Shown: in pieces, positions 7,567 to 16,955 of the stretch
How positions within the stretch are numbered: the stretch's first letter is position 1
Layout: every line of letters starts with the position of its first letter
Assembly (NCBI RefSeq): GCF_002218025.2
Contig: NZ_AP018681.1
Span: 1,136,071 to 1,200,070, forward strand
Reading direction: 5' to 3'
DNA length: 64,000 bases
Source of the DNA: Vibrio casei
GTDB lineage: Bacteria > Pseudomonadota > Gammaproteobacteria > Enterobacterales > Vibrionaceae
Made by a program: the position numbers and the translations under genes
Notes under the pieces: model-generated
What the model was told of the DNA's origin: nothing
The model's input: only the letters and a program-made list of their open reading frames with translations
Databases searched by the model: none

Positions 7567-8649
7567 ATGTTGAAATATATTCTTATTGCACTCGCCACGA
7601 TCAGTGTGACGGCACAAGCTGCCATCACCACCGTGACCGATGTATTGGATCGCAAAGTCACGTTTGATGCCCCCGCCAAAAGAGTGATAGTCGGTTTCTA
7701 TCCAGAGGATTACATGGCAATTGGCACAGTGAAAGCCTATGACCACGTAGTTGGTATGTCGAAATACATTTGGCAAGCAAGGGCTGCCAGTTGGGAAGAG
7801 TATGTAAAAGCAGTGCCTTCTTTAAACAAGATTCCTGAAATTGGCCGAGTAGACACCAACACCTTTTCCGTTGAAAAAGTGATCAGCTTAAATCCAGATT
7901 TATTGATGCTTGCCGATTGGCAATACAAAGCACTAGAAAGCGAAGTTAAGCGAATCGAAGCAGCGGGCATTCCCGTTGTAGTGGTCGATTACAATGCGCA
8001 AACTGTCGAACGTCATGTGCAAAGTACCTTACTGATTGGTGAAATTACAGGTCAAAACGAACGTGCGAAAACCATTGCTCAGGAATATAAAAAGACCGTT
8101 GATACTATCGAAAGCCGCTTAAAACAAGCGAATTTACCAAAACCTACGGTTTACACTGAATATGGCGCGTCAGGCATCAATGAAATTGGTTATACCTTTG
8201 GTAAAAACATGTGGGGTGCCATCTCAACCATGGCCGGGGGCGATAACATTTCCGCGCCTTATGTTGAATGGTGGGGTAAACTCAACCCAGAACAAATCTT
8301 AGTCAGCAACCCAGATATTATTGTCATGACTGGCTATGAAACAGGCAGCACTGATACTGCAATGATTATGGGGGAAGGTGTGAGCGAAGACCTCGCGAAA
8401 AAGCGTCTGCAAGGATTCAAACAGCGTAACGGTTGGTCGACACTTACTGCGGTACAAAATAACCGCATGTATGCTGCCTATCACGGCGCTTGTCGAACCA
8501 TTATCGATGCGGCAATGATTGAGTTTTACGCCAAAGCGATGTACCCAGATTTGTTTAAAGACTTAAACCCAAAACAGTCTTATCAAGCATTTTATAAAAA
8601 ATACCTTCCGATTACCCCTCAAGGGACTTTCATGACGCAGCTTAAATAA
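7567..8649 (+). CDS. Periplasmic iron-chelate-binding protein (TroA/FecB fold)
   Basis: A 360-residue ABC substrate-binding protein with an 18-residue signal peptide (MLKYILIALATISVTAQA). The first beta strand reads VTDVLDRKVTFDAPAKRVIVGF, the standard start of ferric-chelate and haem binding proteins, and the NPDLLMLADWQ and NPDIIVMTGYE repeats mark the two lobes. It diverges from the permease-ATPase-MFS operon across a Fur box and ends at a strong hairpin terminator. The ligand (siderophore, haem or citrate) cannot be set from sequence. Confidence 0.85.
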   Translation: MLKYILIALATISVTAQAAITTVTDVLDRKVTFDAPAKRVIVGFYPEDYMAIGTVKAYDHVVGMSKYIWQARAASWEEYVKAVPSLNKIPEIGRVDTNTFSVEKVISLNPDLLMLADWQYKALESEVKRIEAAGIPVVVVDYNAQTVERHVQSTLLIGEITGQNERAKTIAQEYKKTVDTIESRLKQANLPKPTVYTEYGASGINEIGYTFGKNMWGAISTMAGGDNISAPYVEWWGKLNPEQILVSNPDIIVMTGYETGSTDTAMIMGEGVSEDLAKKRLQGFKQRNGWSTLTAVQNNRMYAAYHGACRTIIDAAMIEFYAKAMYPDLFKDLNPKQSYQAFYKKYLPITPQGTFMTQLK

Positions 8650-8672
8650 TACACTGAAGCATTAGGAATAAA

Positions 8673-8707
8673 AAAGCCTCACGGGAATATTCATCACGTG
8701 AGGCTTT
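8673..8707. terminator. Bidirectional intrinsic terminator
   Basis: An 11-bp perfect stem, AAAGCCTCACG (8673-8683) with CGTGAGGCTTT (8697-8707), and a 13-base loop. A-rich on the left and T-rich on the right, it can serve both the binding-protein gene (plus) and ohr (minus). Confidence 0.85.
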
Positions 8708-8825
8708 ATTGATTCTAAACACCATTTGTCACTAATACATTGTTACTAATAGGCTTTATCACTAACAGAATTAGTCTCTAAGAAGCGGCGTTTATCCTTA
8801 AGAAGCAATGTTTATCTCTAATCTG

Positions 8826-9257
8826 CTAGGCGACAGACAGCTCAATCGCAATATTACCACGCGTTGCATTTGAATATGGGCAAACTTCATGTGCTTTATT
8901 TACTAGTGCTTGAGCCGTCGCTTTATCAAGATCACCAACATTCACTTCCAGCTTCACAGCAATACCAAATCCACCTTCAATTGGCCCAATAGACACTTCA
9001 GAATTAATATGAGTCTCTTTTGGTAATGCCACTTTTTCTTGGCCTGCCACTAATTTTAGTGCGCCAATGAAACACGCCGCATAACCTGCCGCAAATAATT
9101 GCTCTGGATTCGTACCTTGACCATCATCACCACCTAAACCTTTAGGTGTTGAAAGTGCAACATCTAAACGGCCGTCATCTGATTTTGCTGAGCCTTCACG
9201 TCCACCTGTTGCCGTTGCTTTAGCGGTATAAGCAACACTTTGTAGTTCTTTCATCAT
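8826..9257 (-). CDS. ohr: Organic hydroperoxide resistance protein Ohr
   Basis: A 143-residue OsmC/Ohr-family thiol peroxidase that reduces organic hydroperoxides using two cysteines. Both are visible: the peroxidatic Cys in YAACFIGAL (about residue 62) and the resolving Cys in HEVCPYSNATRGN (about residue 126). The N-terminal AKATATGGREGSAKSDDGRLDV is diagnostic of Ohr rather than OsmC. It diverges from the ohrR regulator; the intergenic region holds two identical palindromes that are the likely repressor operators. Expected to be induced by lipid or organic peroxides. Confidence 0.95.
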   Translation of the reverse strand: MMKELQSVAYTAKATATGGREGSAKSDDGRLDVALSTPKGLGGDDGQGTNPEQLFAAGYAACFIGALKLVAGQEKVALPKETHINSEVSIGPIEGGFGIAVKLEVNVGDLDKATAQALVNKAHEVCPYSNATRGNIAIELSVA

Positions 9258-9298
9258 TGATTCCTTATTCGTTTAGAGAGTAGAGTCACAAAAAATAC

Positions 9299-9310
9299 TT
9301 TGCATGCAAA
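9299..9310. promoter_or_regulatory. OhrR operator candidate 1 (TTTGCATGCAAA)
   Basis: Perfect 12-bp palindrome about 42 bases upstream of the ohr start. The same 12 bases recur 45 bp away, as expected for a MarR-type repressor acting on two divergent promoters. Confidence 0.65.
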
Positions 9311-9341
9311 ATACTAGAACGAACCATCAATAATTGCAAAT

Positions 9342-9357
9342 AATTTGCATGCAAATT
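9342..9357. promoter_or_regulatory. OhrR operator candidate 2 (AATTTGCATGCAAATT)
   Basis: Perfect 16-bp palindrome containing the same TTTGCATGCAAA core at 9344-9355, about 33 bases before the ohrR start. It would allow OhrR to repress its own gene. Confidence 0.65.
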
Positions 9358-9389
9358 AAAATAAGATTAATTACTACGAGAGAATAGAC

Positions 9390-9836
9390 ATGAAACATCC
9401 ACAACTCAAACTCGATAACCAAATCTGTCATCGTTTATACATGGCATCTAACGCGCTCACACGAACCTACCGTGAGATGCTGTCTGAACTAGATCTTACT
9501 TACCCACAATATGTCGTAATGATGGCCTTGTGGGAACAAGACAACATTAGCATTACCAAACTATTAGAAAAAACGGCTATCGATGGCAGCGCCATGACTC
9601 AGATACTCAAAAAAATGAGTGATAAAGGCCTATTGAATATTATTAAAGATGGGAAAGACAACCGTAAACGGCTGGTTACACTACAAGACGATGGCAAAAA
9701 AATACAAAACAAAGCAGCATCAATCCCTCAGTCGATTCGTTGTCAATTCCCAAGCTTAAGTCATGAAGATTCAGAGAAATTGATCCACTTACTCGATAAA
9801 GTTATTCACGATGCCGAGTCGGTTAAGAGGCCTTAA
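9390..9836 (+). CDS. ohrR: OhrR, MarR-family organic-peroxide sensor repressor
   Basis: A 148-residue winged-helix regulator. The redox-sensing Cys near the N-terminus is present (LDNQICHRLYMASNALTRTYRE, Cys at about residue 11), and the Tyr pair in LDLTYPQYVVMMALWE matches OhrR of other bacteria. The DNA-recognition helix (DGSAMTQILKKMSDKGL) and wing (KDNRKRLVTLQDDGK) follow. A second Cys in SIRCQFPS (about residue 115) would allow a two-cysteine mechanism. It should repress ohr and itself until oxidised. Confidence 0.93.
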   Translation: MKHPQLKLDNQICHRLYMASNALTRTYREMLSELDLTYPQYVVMMALWEQDNISITKLLEKTAIDGSAMTQILKKMSDKGLLNIIKDGKDNRKRLVTLQDDGKKIQNKAASIPQSIRCQFPSLSHEDSEKLIHLLDKVIHDAESVKRP

Positions 9837-9895
9837 ATAAATGAACCTAAATAGATAAAACTGAGTAAATAAACATAAACAAATAAGCTTAGATC

Positions 9896-11437
9896 TCATA
9901 AAACCACTTTCTCTTTAGAGACAAAAGCAAAATTATTTTTCCCCGTTCTCTTCACCCCATACATAGCATGGTCAGCCATTTTAATTAAATCATGTGGATC
10001 AATGGCATCCTTAGGATATAAAGCAATTCCTATACTTGCACTAACATTGACTTCTATTCCATCAATATCAAAAGCTTCTGATACCGCTTTAATCATTCTT
10101 TCAGCAATCACAGTAATCGCAACATTGTCTGAAACATGTTCTAACACCACAATAAACTCATCGCCACCAATACGAGCAACCGTATCGGTATCGCGAACAC
10201 AAGCACACAGGTTTTTAGTGAGTTGTTTAAGTAATTTGTCTCCAGTAGCATGCCCGAACGTATCATTTACGGCCTTGAAACCATCAATATCAATAAATAA
10301 CACCGCAACTTGCCATCCACGCTCTTCGGCCTCAGCGATGGCACTATTTAATCGCTCCATCATTAATGCTCTTGTTGGTAGCCCAGTTAAACTATCATGG
10401 TGAGCTAAGTGATGAATTTTTTGCTTTGCTTCTTTAATCGACGTGATGTCTTCTTTGACCGCAACGAAATGGCTAATTTTTCCATTAGCTTGTTTCACTG
10501 GGGCAATAGATGCCACTTCCCAATAACCTTCTCCATTCTTTTTAAAATTATGAAACTCACCGCGCCAAGTATTCCCTTCTCTTAGCTGCCTCCACATTTC
10601 TTCATACACATCAGGCGATAATTTATTTGAACGGAAAATACTTGGATTCTTTCCTATTAATTCATCTTTTAAATACCCTGACGTATGTAATGCCGCCGGG
10701 TTAATATATTCAATATTGCCACTATTATCGGTGATCACAATAGAAGAAGCGGATTGCTCTACCGCTAATGATACAGTTCGTAATCTTAACTCTAAAATTG
10801 AATACATTTGTAAAATAAGCGTAATTGCCATTCCACCTACAAAGAAAATGCCACTTAAATACAATAAGGTAGTCGAAAAACTATCTTCAATAACCGACTG
10901 TTCTGATGGGAATAAAAATGCCATTAAACCACGCATAAAATTCAGAAAAGCAAATAAACCAAAAACAATGGCAACCGCATGCCCTGCCGAACGTTGAGCC
11001 TTATTTCGATCCGTTAATAATGTCACAACAATCGCCATGCACACAAAAACAATAACAGCGGAAAATACCAAAATTCGAACGCTTTGATTATTGTCTATGT
11101 AATAAAAATAATAAAAAAGACAAGCCGCAATGGGCAAAGATCCATAATCAAAAAATAATAAAGGGGGTCGTTCTGTAAAAATTCGAATACCACGTAAAAT
11201 AAGCTGAAAGCCAAACACATAGCATAAATTAGCTAGGATGAGAGAAGTAAGATCAGGCACAACATCACGCAGTGATACTAAAAATGTAGCCATTGCTAAA
11301 ATCACCATGCCCGCAGCCCAATAGCCAACACCATTGCGTTGTTTTTGAGATCGCCAAAGAAAAGTCAACGTAATAGCTGAACCAATCGCAATCATGCCAA
11401 TTACAACGAGCAGAGTTCTGTTATCAAGAATAAGCAT
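9896..11437 (-). CDS. Membrane-bound PAS-GGDEF diguanylate cyclase
   Basis: A 513-residue protein that should make cyclic di-GMP from two GTP. The first about 215 residues form seven membrane helices, a sensory PAS domain follows (about 225-345, ending in a PAC-like VAVKEDITSIKEAKQKI), then a GGDEF domain (about 350-505). The active-site motif RIGGDEF is intact, as is the upstream allosteric I-site RDTD spaced five residues before it, so product feedback inhibition is expected. The membrane part resembles 7TM sensor modules but the signal is unknown. It stands alone, convergent with ohrR, with a long AT-rich region upstream. Confidence 0.92.
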   Translation of the reverse strand: MLILDNRTLLVVIGMIAIGSAITLTFLWRSQKQRNGVGYWAAGMVILAMATFLVSLRDVVPDLTSLILANLCYVFGFQLILRGIRIFTERPPLLFFDYGSLPIAACLFYYFYYIDNNQSVRILVFSAVIVFVCMAIVVTLLTDRNKAQRSAGHAVAIVFGLFAFLNFMRGLMAFLFPSEQSVIEDSFSTTLLYLSGIFFVGGMAITLILQMYSILELRLRTVSLAVEQSASSIVITDNSGNIEYINPAALHTSGYLKDELIGKNPSIFRSNKLSPDVYEEMWRQLREGNTWRGEFHNFKKNGEGYWEVASIAPVKQANGKISHFVAVKEDITSIKEAKQKIHHLAHHDSLTGLPTRALMMERLNSAIAEAEERGWQVAVLFIDIDGFKAVNDTFGHATGDKLLKQLTKNLCACVRDTDTVARIGGDEFIVVLEHVSDNVAITVIAERMIKAVSEAFDIDGIEVNVSASIGIALYPKDAIDPHDLIKMADHAMYGVKRTGKNNFAFVSKEKVVL

Positions 11438-12259
11438 TATGGTACCACGTGAATAATATTTTCAATCTAAGAGGGTATCCCAAACGCACCGTCACACATA
11501 ACCTTCGGGAATGTATATGATAAATACATTCAGGTTAAAAATCACTCTATATCTATATTTACTCTGGTTAAGTTTTAATTATAAAGATAACTAACATGAT
11601 AATAATGCAATATTAGATAAGAGAATCATAAGTAAGTTCGACCATTTGGGGTTATTTTAAAAAAATGGACTTATTTATACACATAAAGCCACTTAATAAA
11701 CAAAATAATCCAGCGTAAATATCAACAACCTAGAACACATTATTCACAATACTCCCTCTTCATCGTCAAAAATAACAATGACTTAATGCCTACCATTAAA
11801 CAATAATAATGAAGATGTATTTTTTATTAAAATCCAAAAATAGAAATATTGCTAATGCATCAAAAATAACAAAACCCTTTTTTATATGATATCGCTGCAT
11901 CGATCCCCACTTGATTTTTATCTATAGTGTTCTAAGTTTTATTGAGCAACAAACTCACTAATAAAGACACAAAAAAATACAATAAACCAATAAATCAATA
12001 ACTTAAAAAAATTAACAATAATATAGAAAACTCAAAAAAGCATAGAGAACGTAACAATTTTCATATTTAAAGATGAAATAGACGACAAATTTAATGTTAA
12101 TTTTTGCTATCAAGATCAACCTATGACGATAAACCCAAATAAAAATGTGACAAATATCACGATGATTAAGGTCACTTATTCTCGTGATGTTTATAGTGAA
12201 AATTGTTTATGAAAAGATAATTGATTGATAAAGATTATATCCCAAGGAAAGGAGAACCA
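11438..12259. other. Long AT-rich gene-free region upstream of the TRAP operon
   Basis: About 820 bases between the cyclase gene and the TRAP binding-protein gene, with no credible coding frame. It is strongly A/T-rich with many A-tracts. The only site I can support is a CRP-like motif at 12146-12161. Promoters for both divergent genes must lie here. Confidence 0.6.
12146..12161. promoter_or_regulatory. CRP-like site before the TRAP operon
   Basis: TGTGA-CAAATA-TCACG matches the CRP pattern TGTGA-N6-TCACA in 9 of 10 defined bases. It lies about 100 bases upstream of the dctP-type start, a position compatible with activation during growth without preferred sugars. Confidence 0.6.
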
Positions 12260-13279
12260 ATGTTTACTCGAAATAGCCTAAAGAAACTTGCAACCGTATC
12301 TTGTGTCGCGGCCAGTATTGGATTTTCAAGCTTCGCGAGTGCTGATACTTGGCGTTATGCTCATGAAGAGTATGAAAATGATGTACAGGACGTTTACGCA
12401 CAACAATTTAAAAAATACATTGAAGATAATTCCGATCATAGCTTAAAAGTTTACCGCTTCGGTGAGCTGGGTGAATCTGACGATATTATGGAACAAACAC
12501 AAAGTGGCATCTTACAGTTTGTAAATCAATCGCCCGGTTTTACGGGTTCCTTGATCCCAGAGGCTCAAATTTTCTTTATTCCTTATCTCATGCCTACTGA
12601 CATCCAAGCTGTGATTAAATTTTTTGGTAGCAGTAAAGCCATTAACGAAGACTTCCCTAAACTTTATGCCAAGCAAGGCTTAGAGCTATTGAAAATGTAC
12701 CCAGAAGGCGAAATGGTACTGACAACCGACGAACCCGTCACATCACCTGAAGAGCTAAAAGGCAAAAAAATTCGGGTTATGACCAATCCATTGCTTTCAT
12801 CTACCTATGAAGCATTTGGCGCAACCCCTACGCCGCTTCCTTGGGGAGAAGTGTACGGAGCACTCCAAACCAATATGATTCAAGGTCAAGAAAACCCTAT
12901 CTTTTGGATTGAATCTGGCGGCCTTTATGAAGTTTCGCCAAACTTGATTTTCACTCACCACGGTTGGTTTACCACCGCTTCTATGGCGAACAAAGAGTTC
13001 TATGATGGTTTGTCTGATGAAGATAAAGCACTGATCCAAAAAGCCTCTGACTCCGCTTATAAAACAACGATCAAACACATCACAGGCCTAGCCGCTAAAT
13101 CTCTAAAACAAATTCAAGAGAAGAGCGATAAAGTCACTGTAACTCGTTTAACCGATGAACAACTGGCTAAGTTTAAAGAAAGAGCGCCTCAAGTAGAGAA
13201 AACGTTTATTGAAATGACTGGCGATAGCGGTAAAGCCTTATTAGACCAATTCAAGGCTGATCTAAAAGCTTCACAATAA
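12260..13279 (+). CDS. TRAP transporter substrate-binding protein (DctP family)
   Basis: A 339-residue periplasmic binding protein with a signal peptide (cleavage likely after FSSFASA, before DTWRYAHEEY). The DctP fold is evident from EELKGKKIRVMTNPLL, where the conserved Arg binds the substrate carboxylate, and GEVYGALQTNMIQGQENP. The start at 12260 is chosen because GGAG stands 5 bases upstream; an earlier in-frame start would add 13 residues without signal character. It is the first of three TRAP genes. A carboxylate or sugar acid is the likely ligand; the exact one is not inferable. Confidence 0.9.
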   Translation: MFTRNSLKKLATVSCVAASIGFSSFASADTWRYAHEEYENDVQDVYAQQFKKYIEDNSDHSLKVYRFGELGESDDIMEQTQSGILQFVNQSPGFTGSLIPEAQIFFIPYLMPTDIQAVIKFFGSSKAINEDFPKLYAKQGLELLKMYPEGEMVLTTDEPVTSPEELKGKKIRVMTNPLLSSTYEAFGATPTPLPWGEVYGALQTNMIQGQENPIFWIESGGLYEVSPNLIFTHHGWFTTASMANKEFYDGLSDEDKALIQKASDSAYKTTIKHITGLAAKSLKQIQEKSDKVTVTRLTDEQLAKFKERAPQVEKTFIEMTGDSGKALLDQFKADLKASQ

Positions 13280-13348
13280 TCATCAATGTAGGATTGAGCA
13301 TCGATTACCGATAACGATATTCGATGCTCTTTGTTGAAAGGAAGCACT

Positions 13349-13924
13349 ATGCCCAATTCCGATAGGCTAGACTATCACTCCGAATTGCCTGGTATTTTAG
13401 GTAATATAGATAATTTCCTCAGTAAAATCGAAGCCGTGATGTTAGCGGTAGGTGTTTTATTAATGGCATTAAATACTTGTATTAACGTTGTCGCCCGTTT
13501 TGTTTTTGGAGAAGGGTTATTTTTCTCCGGCGAAATTAACCGCATCCTAATTATATTAATTACTTTTGCAGGGATTGGTTATGCCGCCCGCCTTGGTAGA
13601 CACATTCGCATGTCTGCTTTTTTCGATATGTTGCCTGATAAAGGACGTAAATTTGTCATGATTCTGGTTTCAATCATCACCGCAATCATTATGTTAATAC
13701 TGGCCTACTTCTCTTTTCAATACATTGTGAGCGTTTATGAACGAGGCCGAATTTTACCCGCACTAGGCGTTGAAATCTGGTGGATTTATATATGGGTTCC
13801 CCTCGGTTTCACCATCACTGGCATTCAATACTTTCTCACTGCGTATAAAAACTTAACCAGTGAAAAAGTTTATTTATCAAGCGGGGTCGTCGATGGCTAC
13901 GCTGACCATAAACACGATCTATAA
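13349..13924 (+). CDS. TRAP transporter small membrane subunit (DctQ family)
   Basis: A 191-residue protein with four membrane helices, the standard plan of the DctQ subunit that docks with DctM. Helices lie at about residues 28-50, 62-82, 98-120 and 138-158, and the FSGEINRILIILITFAGIGYAARLGRHIRM segment is typical of the family. The ATG at 13349 has AAAGGAAG just upstream. The gene is 69 bases after the binding protein gene and 11 bases before the large permease gene. Confidence 0.88.
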   Translation: MPNSDRLDYHSELPGILGNIDNFLSKIEAVMLAVGVLLMALNTCINVVARFVFGEGLFFSGEINRILIILITFAGIGYAARLGRHIRMSAFFDMLPDKGRKFVMILVSIITAIIMLILAYFSFQYIVSVYERGRILPALGVEIWWIYIWVPLGFTITGIQYFLTAYKNLTSEKVYLSSGVVDGYADHKHDL

Positions 13925-13935
13925 AGGCTTTCATT

Positions 13936-15222
13936 ATGGCATTAACCTTAATGCTCATCATGCTGGTATTGCTGCTTATTGGCTTCCCAATGATGATCCC
14001 TCTCACGGTCGCAGCACTGACTGGTTTTTACATGATGTTTGGCGGTATGAGCCAAATGGATACTTTCATCCAGCAGGTTCTCGGTGGGATTCGCCCCGCA
14101 TCTTTAATTGCAGTTCCTATGTTTATCCTCGCCGCCGATATCATGACTCGCGGTCAATCTGCCAACCGTTTGATCAACATGGTAATGACGTTCATTGGCC
14201 ACATCAAAGGCGGGTTAGCCATCAGTACCGCGACCTCTTGTACCCTATTTGGCGCCGTGTCTGGTTCCACCCAAGCTACCGTGGTGGCCGTCGGTTCAGC
14301 GCTACGACCGAAGTTATTAAAGGCAGGTTATAGCGACTCTTTTTCTTTAGCACTTATTATTAATGCAAGTGATATTGCCTTTTTGATCCCACCGAGCATT
14401 GGCATGATTATCTACGGGGTGATCTCTGAAACCTCGATTGCCGAGCTCTTTATTGCCGGTATTGGCCCTGGGCTAATGATATTGCTGTTCTTCTCCATCT
14501 ACTGCTACATCTACGCAACCATTAAAAAAGTCCCTACCGAAGAAAAAGCAAGCTGGAGTGAAAGGATCACTGCCTCTAAACGGGCCATTTGGCCACTCAT
14601 GTTTCCAATTATTATCGTTGGCGGTATTTATGGTGGAGTATTTAGCCCAACGGAAGCGGCTGCCATTTGCGTGCTCTACGCCATCATTTTAGAGTTTGGC
14701 GTCTTCCGTTCACTCAACAGCCAAGATATCTACGTGATTGCTAAATCCACTGGGTTGATTACCGCAGTGGTCTTTATTTTGGTCGGAGTGGGGAATGGTT
14801 TTTCATGGATTATTTCATTTGCACAGATACCACAAACCATTTTAGATGCCATTGGTATCGATCAGATGGGCCCCTTAGGTGTGCTAGCCTCGATTTCGAT
14901 CGCTTTTTTTGTCGCCTGTATGTTTGTTGATCCCATCGTCGTAATCTTGGTCTTAACGCCGATCTTTGCCCCCGCGATTACGGCCACAGGGCTTGATCCC
15001 GTACACGTGGGTATCATAATCACTCTACAAGTCGCGATTGGGTCGGCTACCCCACCGTTTGGCTGTGACATATTTACCGCCATTGCGATCTTTAAGCGTC
15101 CTTATTGGGAAGTAATAAGAGGAACCGGACCTTTTATCCTCATCCTGTTACTTTCCGCAGCATTACTAATATTTTTTCCAAGTATCGCGCTATTGTTAAG
15201 AGATATCGCCTTTGCGGATTAA
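13936..15222 (+). CDS. TRAP transporter large permease (DctM family)
   Basis: A 428-residue integral membrane protein with about 12 helices, which carries the sodium-driven transport pathway of TRAP systems. Landmarks include GGIRPASLIAVPMFILAADIM, ATSCTLFGAVSGSTQATVVAVGSAL and the C-terminal VAIGSATPPFGCDIF. It completes a dctPQM-type operon and is followed by a hairpin terminator. Length is normal for the family. Confidence 0.92.
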   Translation: MALTLMLIMLVLLLIGFPMMIPLTVAALTGFYMMFGGMSQMDTFIQQVLGGIRPASLIAVPMFILAADIMTRGQSANRLINMVMTFIGHIKGGLAISTATSCTLFGAVSGSTQATVVAVGSALRPKLLKAGYSDSFSLALIINASDIAFLIPPSIGMIIYGVISETSIAELFIAGIGPGLMILLFFSIYCYIYATIKKVPTEEKASWSERITASKRAIWPLMFPIIIVGGIYGGVFSPTEAAAICVLYAIILEFGVFRSLNSQDIYVIAKSTGLITAVVFILVGVGNGFSWIISFAQIPQTILDAIGIDQMGPLGVLASISIAFFVACMFVDPIVVILVLTPIFAPAITATGLDPVHVGIIITLQVAIGSATPPFGCDIFTAIAIFKRPYWEVIRGTGPFILILLLSAALLIFFPSIALLLRDIAFAD

Positions 15223-15286
15223 GATGATGATCACTTACCCTTATTACCCAAATCACTTGGGTATGTCCTTCCTTAAGGGATGAGAT

Positions 15287-15318
15287 AAAGGCAGTCCATA
15301 TATGACGGCTGCCTTTTT
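15287..15318 (+). terminator. Intrinsic terminator of the TRAP operon
   Basis: Stem AAAGGCAG (15287-15294) with CTGCCTTT (15309-15316) followed by a T run. A second small hairpin, TACCCA...TGGGTA, stands upstream at 15245-15262. Confidence 0.75.
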
Positions 15319-15371
15319 AGTACTTAACCTTTTTATGAAAATCATTCACTTAGAAAGTCAAACCTTCATAT

Positions 15372-15680
15372 TCATTGCAAATTAGAAGCATAACGGCCCA
15401 CCACATCACAACGAATAACAGAGACACGTTCAACCATATCACCAAGCAAATTTCGGCTTTCAAGATAATGGGGCATTTGTTTATGTTGAGCTAATGCTGT
15501 TTCATCGTTATATATTTCATATAAATAGAAAGTATGATCGTTCTCTTGATCGACCAATACATCAAAAACTATACAGCCCTTTTCATCCCTTATAGAAGCT
15601 TTTGCGTTGTTTTTCATAATCGATAAATATTGCTCACGACAACCATTTTTCACTTCATTTTTGACAAAAATAGTAAACAC
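15372..15680 (-). CDS. ABM-domain protein, YgiN/LsrG-like monooxygenase or isomerase
   Basis: A 102-residue single-domain protein of the antibiotic biosynthesis monooxygenase fold. The core reads GCIVFDVLVDQENDHTFYLYEIYNDETALAQHKQMPHY, the pattern shared by E. coli LsrG and YgiN. These proteins form dimers and act on quinols, on phospho-AI-2, or have unknown substrates. It diverges from the VOC-family gene at 15799 and has no lsr genes nearby, so a role in AI-2 breakdown is unsupported. Confidence 0.75.
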   Translation of the reverse strand: MFTIFVKNEVKNGCREQYLSIMKNNAKASIRDEKGCIVFDVLVDQENDHTFYLYEIYNDETALAQHKQMPHYLESRNLLGDMVERVSVIRCDVVGRYASNLQ

Positions 15681-15798
15681 ATTATTTCCCTTTTTGATGA
15701 TTTATTACCCAATAATTCAACTCAGACTAGACTTATAATACTTTATGATCAATATTGTATACATTAAATAACACAATAAAAAATCAGAAGTAAACATA

Positions 15799-16203
15799 AT
15801 GCAAAGACCAAAAGCCTTAAATGGGCTAAGACATTTAGCCTTAACTGTTTATCCATTTGAAGAATGCCTTCATTTTTATCATGATATTATGGGTATGACG
15901 ATCGTCAGAAAAGCCAATGAGAATTTAGTCTATCTTAGCTGTGGCAATGACAATTTATCACTAGGAAGAGCCAATAGTCCGCAGAACAATCAAAACCAAT
16001 CGTTCGATCACTTCGGATTTATTGTTGATTCGAAACAAGAACTGCAACACTGGTTTGAATATCTCCAATCACAAGGTGTGCCATTATTAGATACGCCACA
16101 CGATCACAGTGACGGCGCCAGAAGCTTCCACTGCATAGATCCCGCTGGCAATGTTGTCCAGCCTTTGTATCATCCAGAAATATCAGGGCAGAAATGGCAA
16201 TAA
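15799..16203 (+). CDS. VOC-family metalloenzyme (glyoxalase/dioxygenase fold)
   Basis: A 134-residue vicinal oxygen chelate protein with two beta-alpha-beta-beta-beta modules. Candidate metal ligands are His10 (LRHLALTV), His74 (FDHFGFIV) and an acidic residue near the end (CIDPAGNVVQPLYHPE), which is the usual His/His/Glu layout. Reaction could be glyoxalase, dioxygenase or fosfomycin-type thiol transfer; the sequence does not decide. It diverges from the ABM gene. Confidence 0.8.
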   Translation: MQRPKALNGLRHLALTVYPFEECLHFYHDIMGMTIVRKANENLVYLSCGNDNLSLGRANSPQNNQNQSFDHFGFIVDSKQELQHWFEYLQSQGVPLLDTPHDHSDGARSFHCIDPAGNVVQPLYHPEISGQKWQ

Positions 16204-16251
16204 CTACCATTGAAACTCTATCGTTCTACCCTAGAGCAATCAACCTTACCC

Positions 16252-16698
16252 TTAAGATTTATTTAAAACATAATCTAATATTTCAATAACTTGACTAGTA
16301 TTTCTTGCCCAAGCCTGAGCACTTGCATCCACTTCTTTAAGTGGGTGAATAATATCTTCCGCATGCAAAGTAATATATGGCTTATCTAAAGCCGCACAAT
16401 AACCAGCATCGAATGCTGCATTCCACTGTTTGTATTTATCGCCAAAACGGATAATCGCAATATCGCATTTTTTTATCTGATTCTGAATTCGAATCGCATT
16501 GATCTTCGCGGATTGATGATCTCGCCAAAAAGAGGTATCTCCGACGCCTAAACCATCGCCTGCCGCATCACTACTTTCATGATCGGTCACAGCGGAAGTA
16601 AAAACGATGTCTAAACCTTTTTCTTTACAGCCTTGGATAATTTTTTCGCGCCAATCAGTATGAATTTCACCTGAAAGATAAACACTCCATGCCATCAT
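16252..16698 (-). CDS. YtoQ-family protein (nucleoside deoxyribosyltransferase-like fold)
   Basis: A 148-residue protein beginning MAWSVYLSGEIHTDWR with GEIH, a TSAVTDHESSDAAGD segment and FWRDHQSAKINAIRI, all characteristic of the YtoQ family. It has a Rossmann-like nucleotide-binding fold related to nucleoside deoxyribosyltransferases (DIAIIRFGDKYKQWNAAFDAGYCAAL). Biochemical function is not known. AAGGAG precedes two adjacent ATG codons; the second (16695) has the better spacing. Confidence 0.82.
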   Translation of the reverse strand: MMAWSVYLSGEIHTDWREKIIQGCKEKGLDIVFTSAVTDHESSDAAGDGLGVGDTSFWRDHQSAKINAIRIQNQIKKCDIAIIRFGDKYKQWNAAFDAGYCAALDKPYITLHAEDIIHPLKEVDASAQAWARNTSQVIEILDYVLNKS

Positions 16699-16920
16699 TA
16701 CTCCTTATTTCTATCAACTAGAATGATTATAAAACCAGTAAAATTGTACACAAAATTTAATTTAATTGCACTCATTTGTATAAAATAGACCTGTTCTATT
16801 TATGATAACTAACGACAGTTCACAGAACACATTTGTTCCAAATCATTATATTTTCAATCTTTTCGTATCTTTACATTTGAATCATTGATTTATACATCGA
16901 AATACATATAGTAATCGCAA

Positions 16921-16935
16921 TGATAATAATTATCG
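16921..16935. promoter_or_regulatory. Fur box upstream of the vctP-like gene
   Basis: TGATAATAATTATCG matches the 7-1-7 Fur consensus except for its last base. It lies 21 bases before the chosen vctP start, a position that would block transcription initiation when iron is plentiful. Confidence 0.75.
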
Positions 16936-16955
16936 ATTACATGGAGAGAAGAAAC

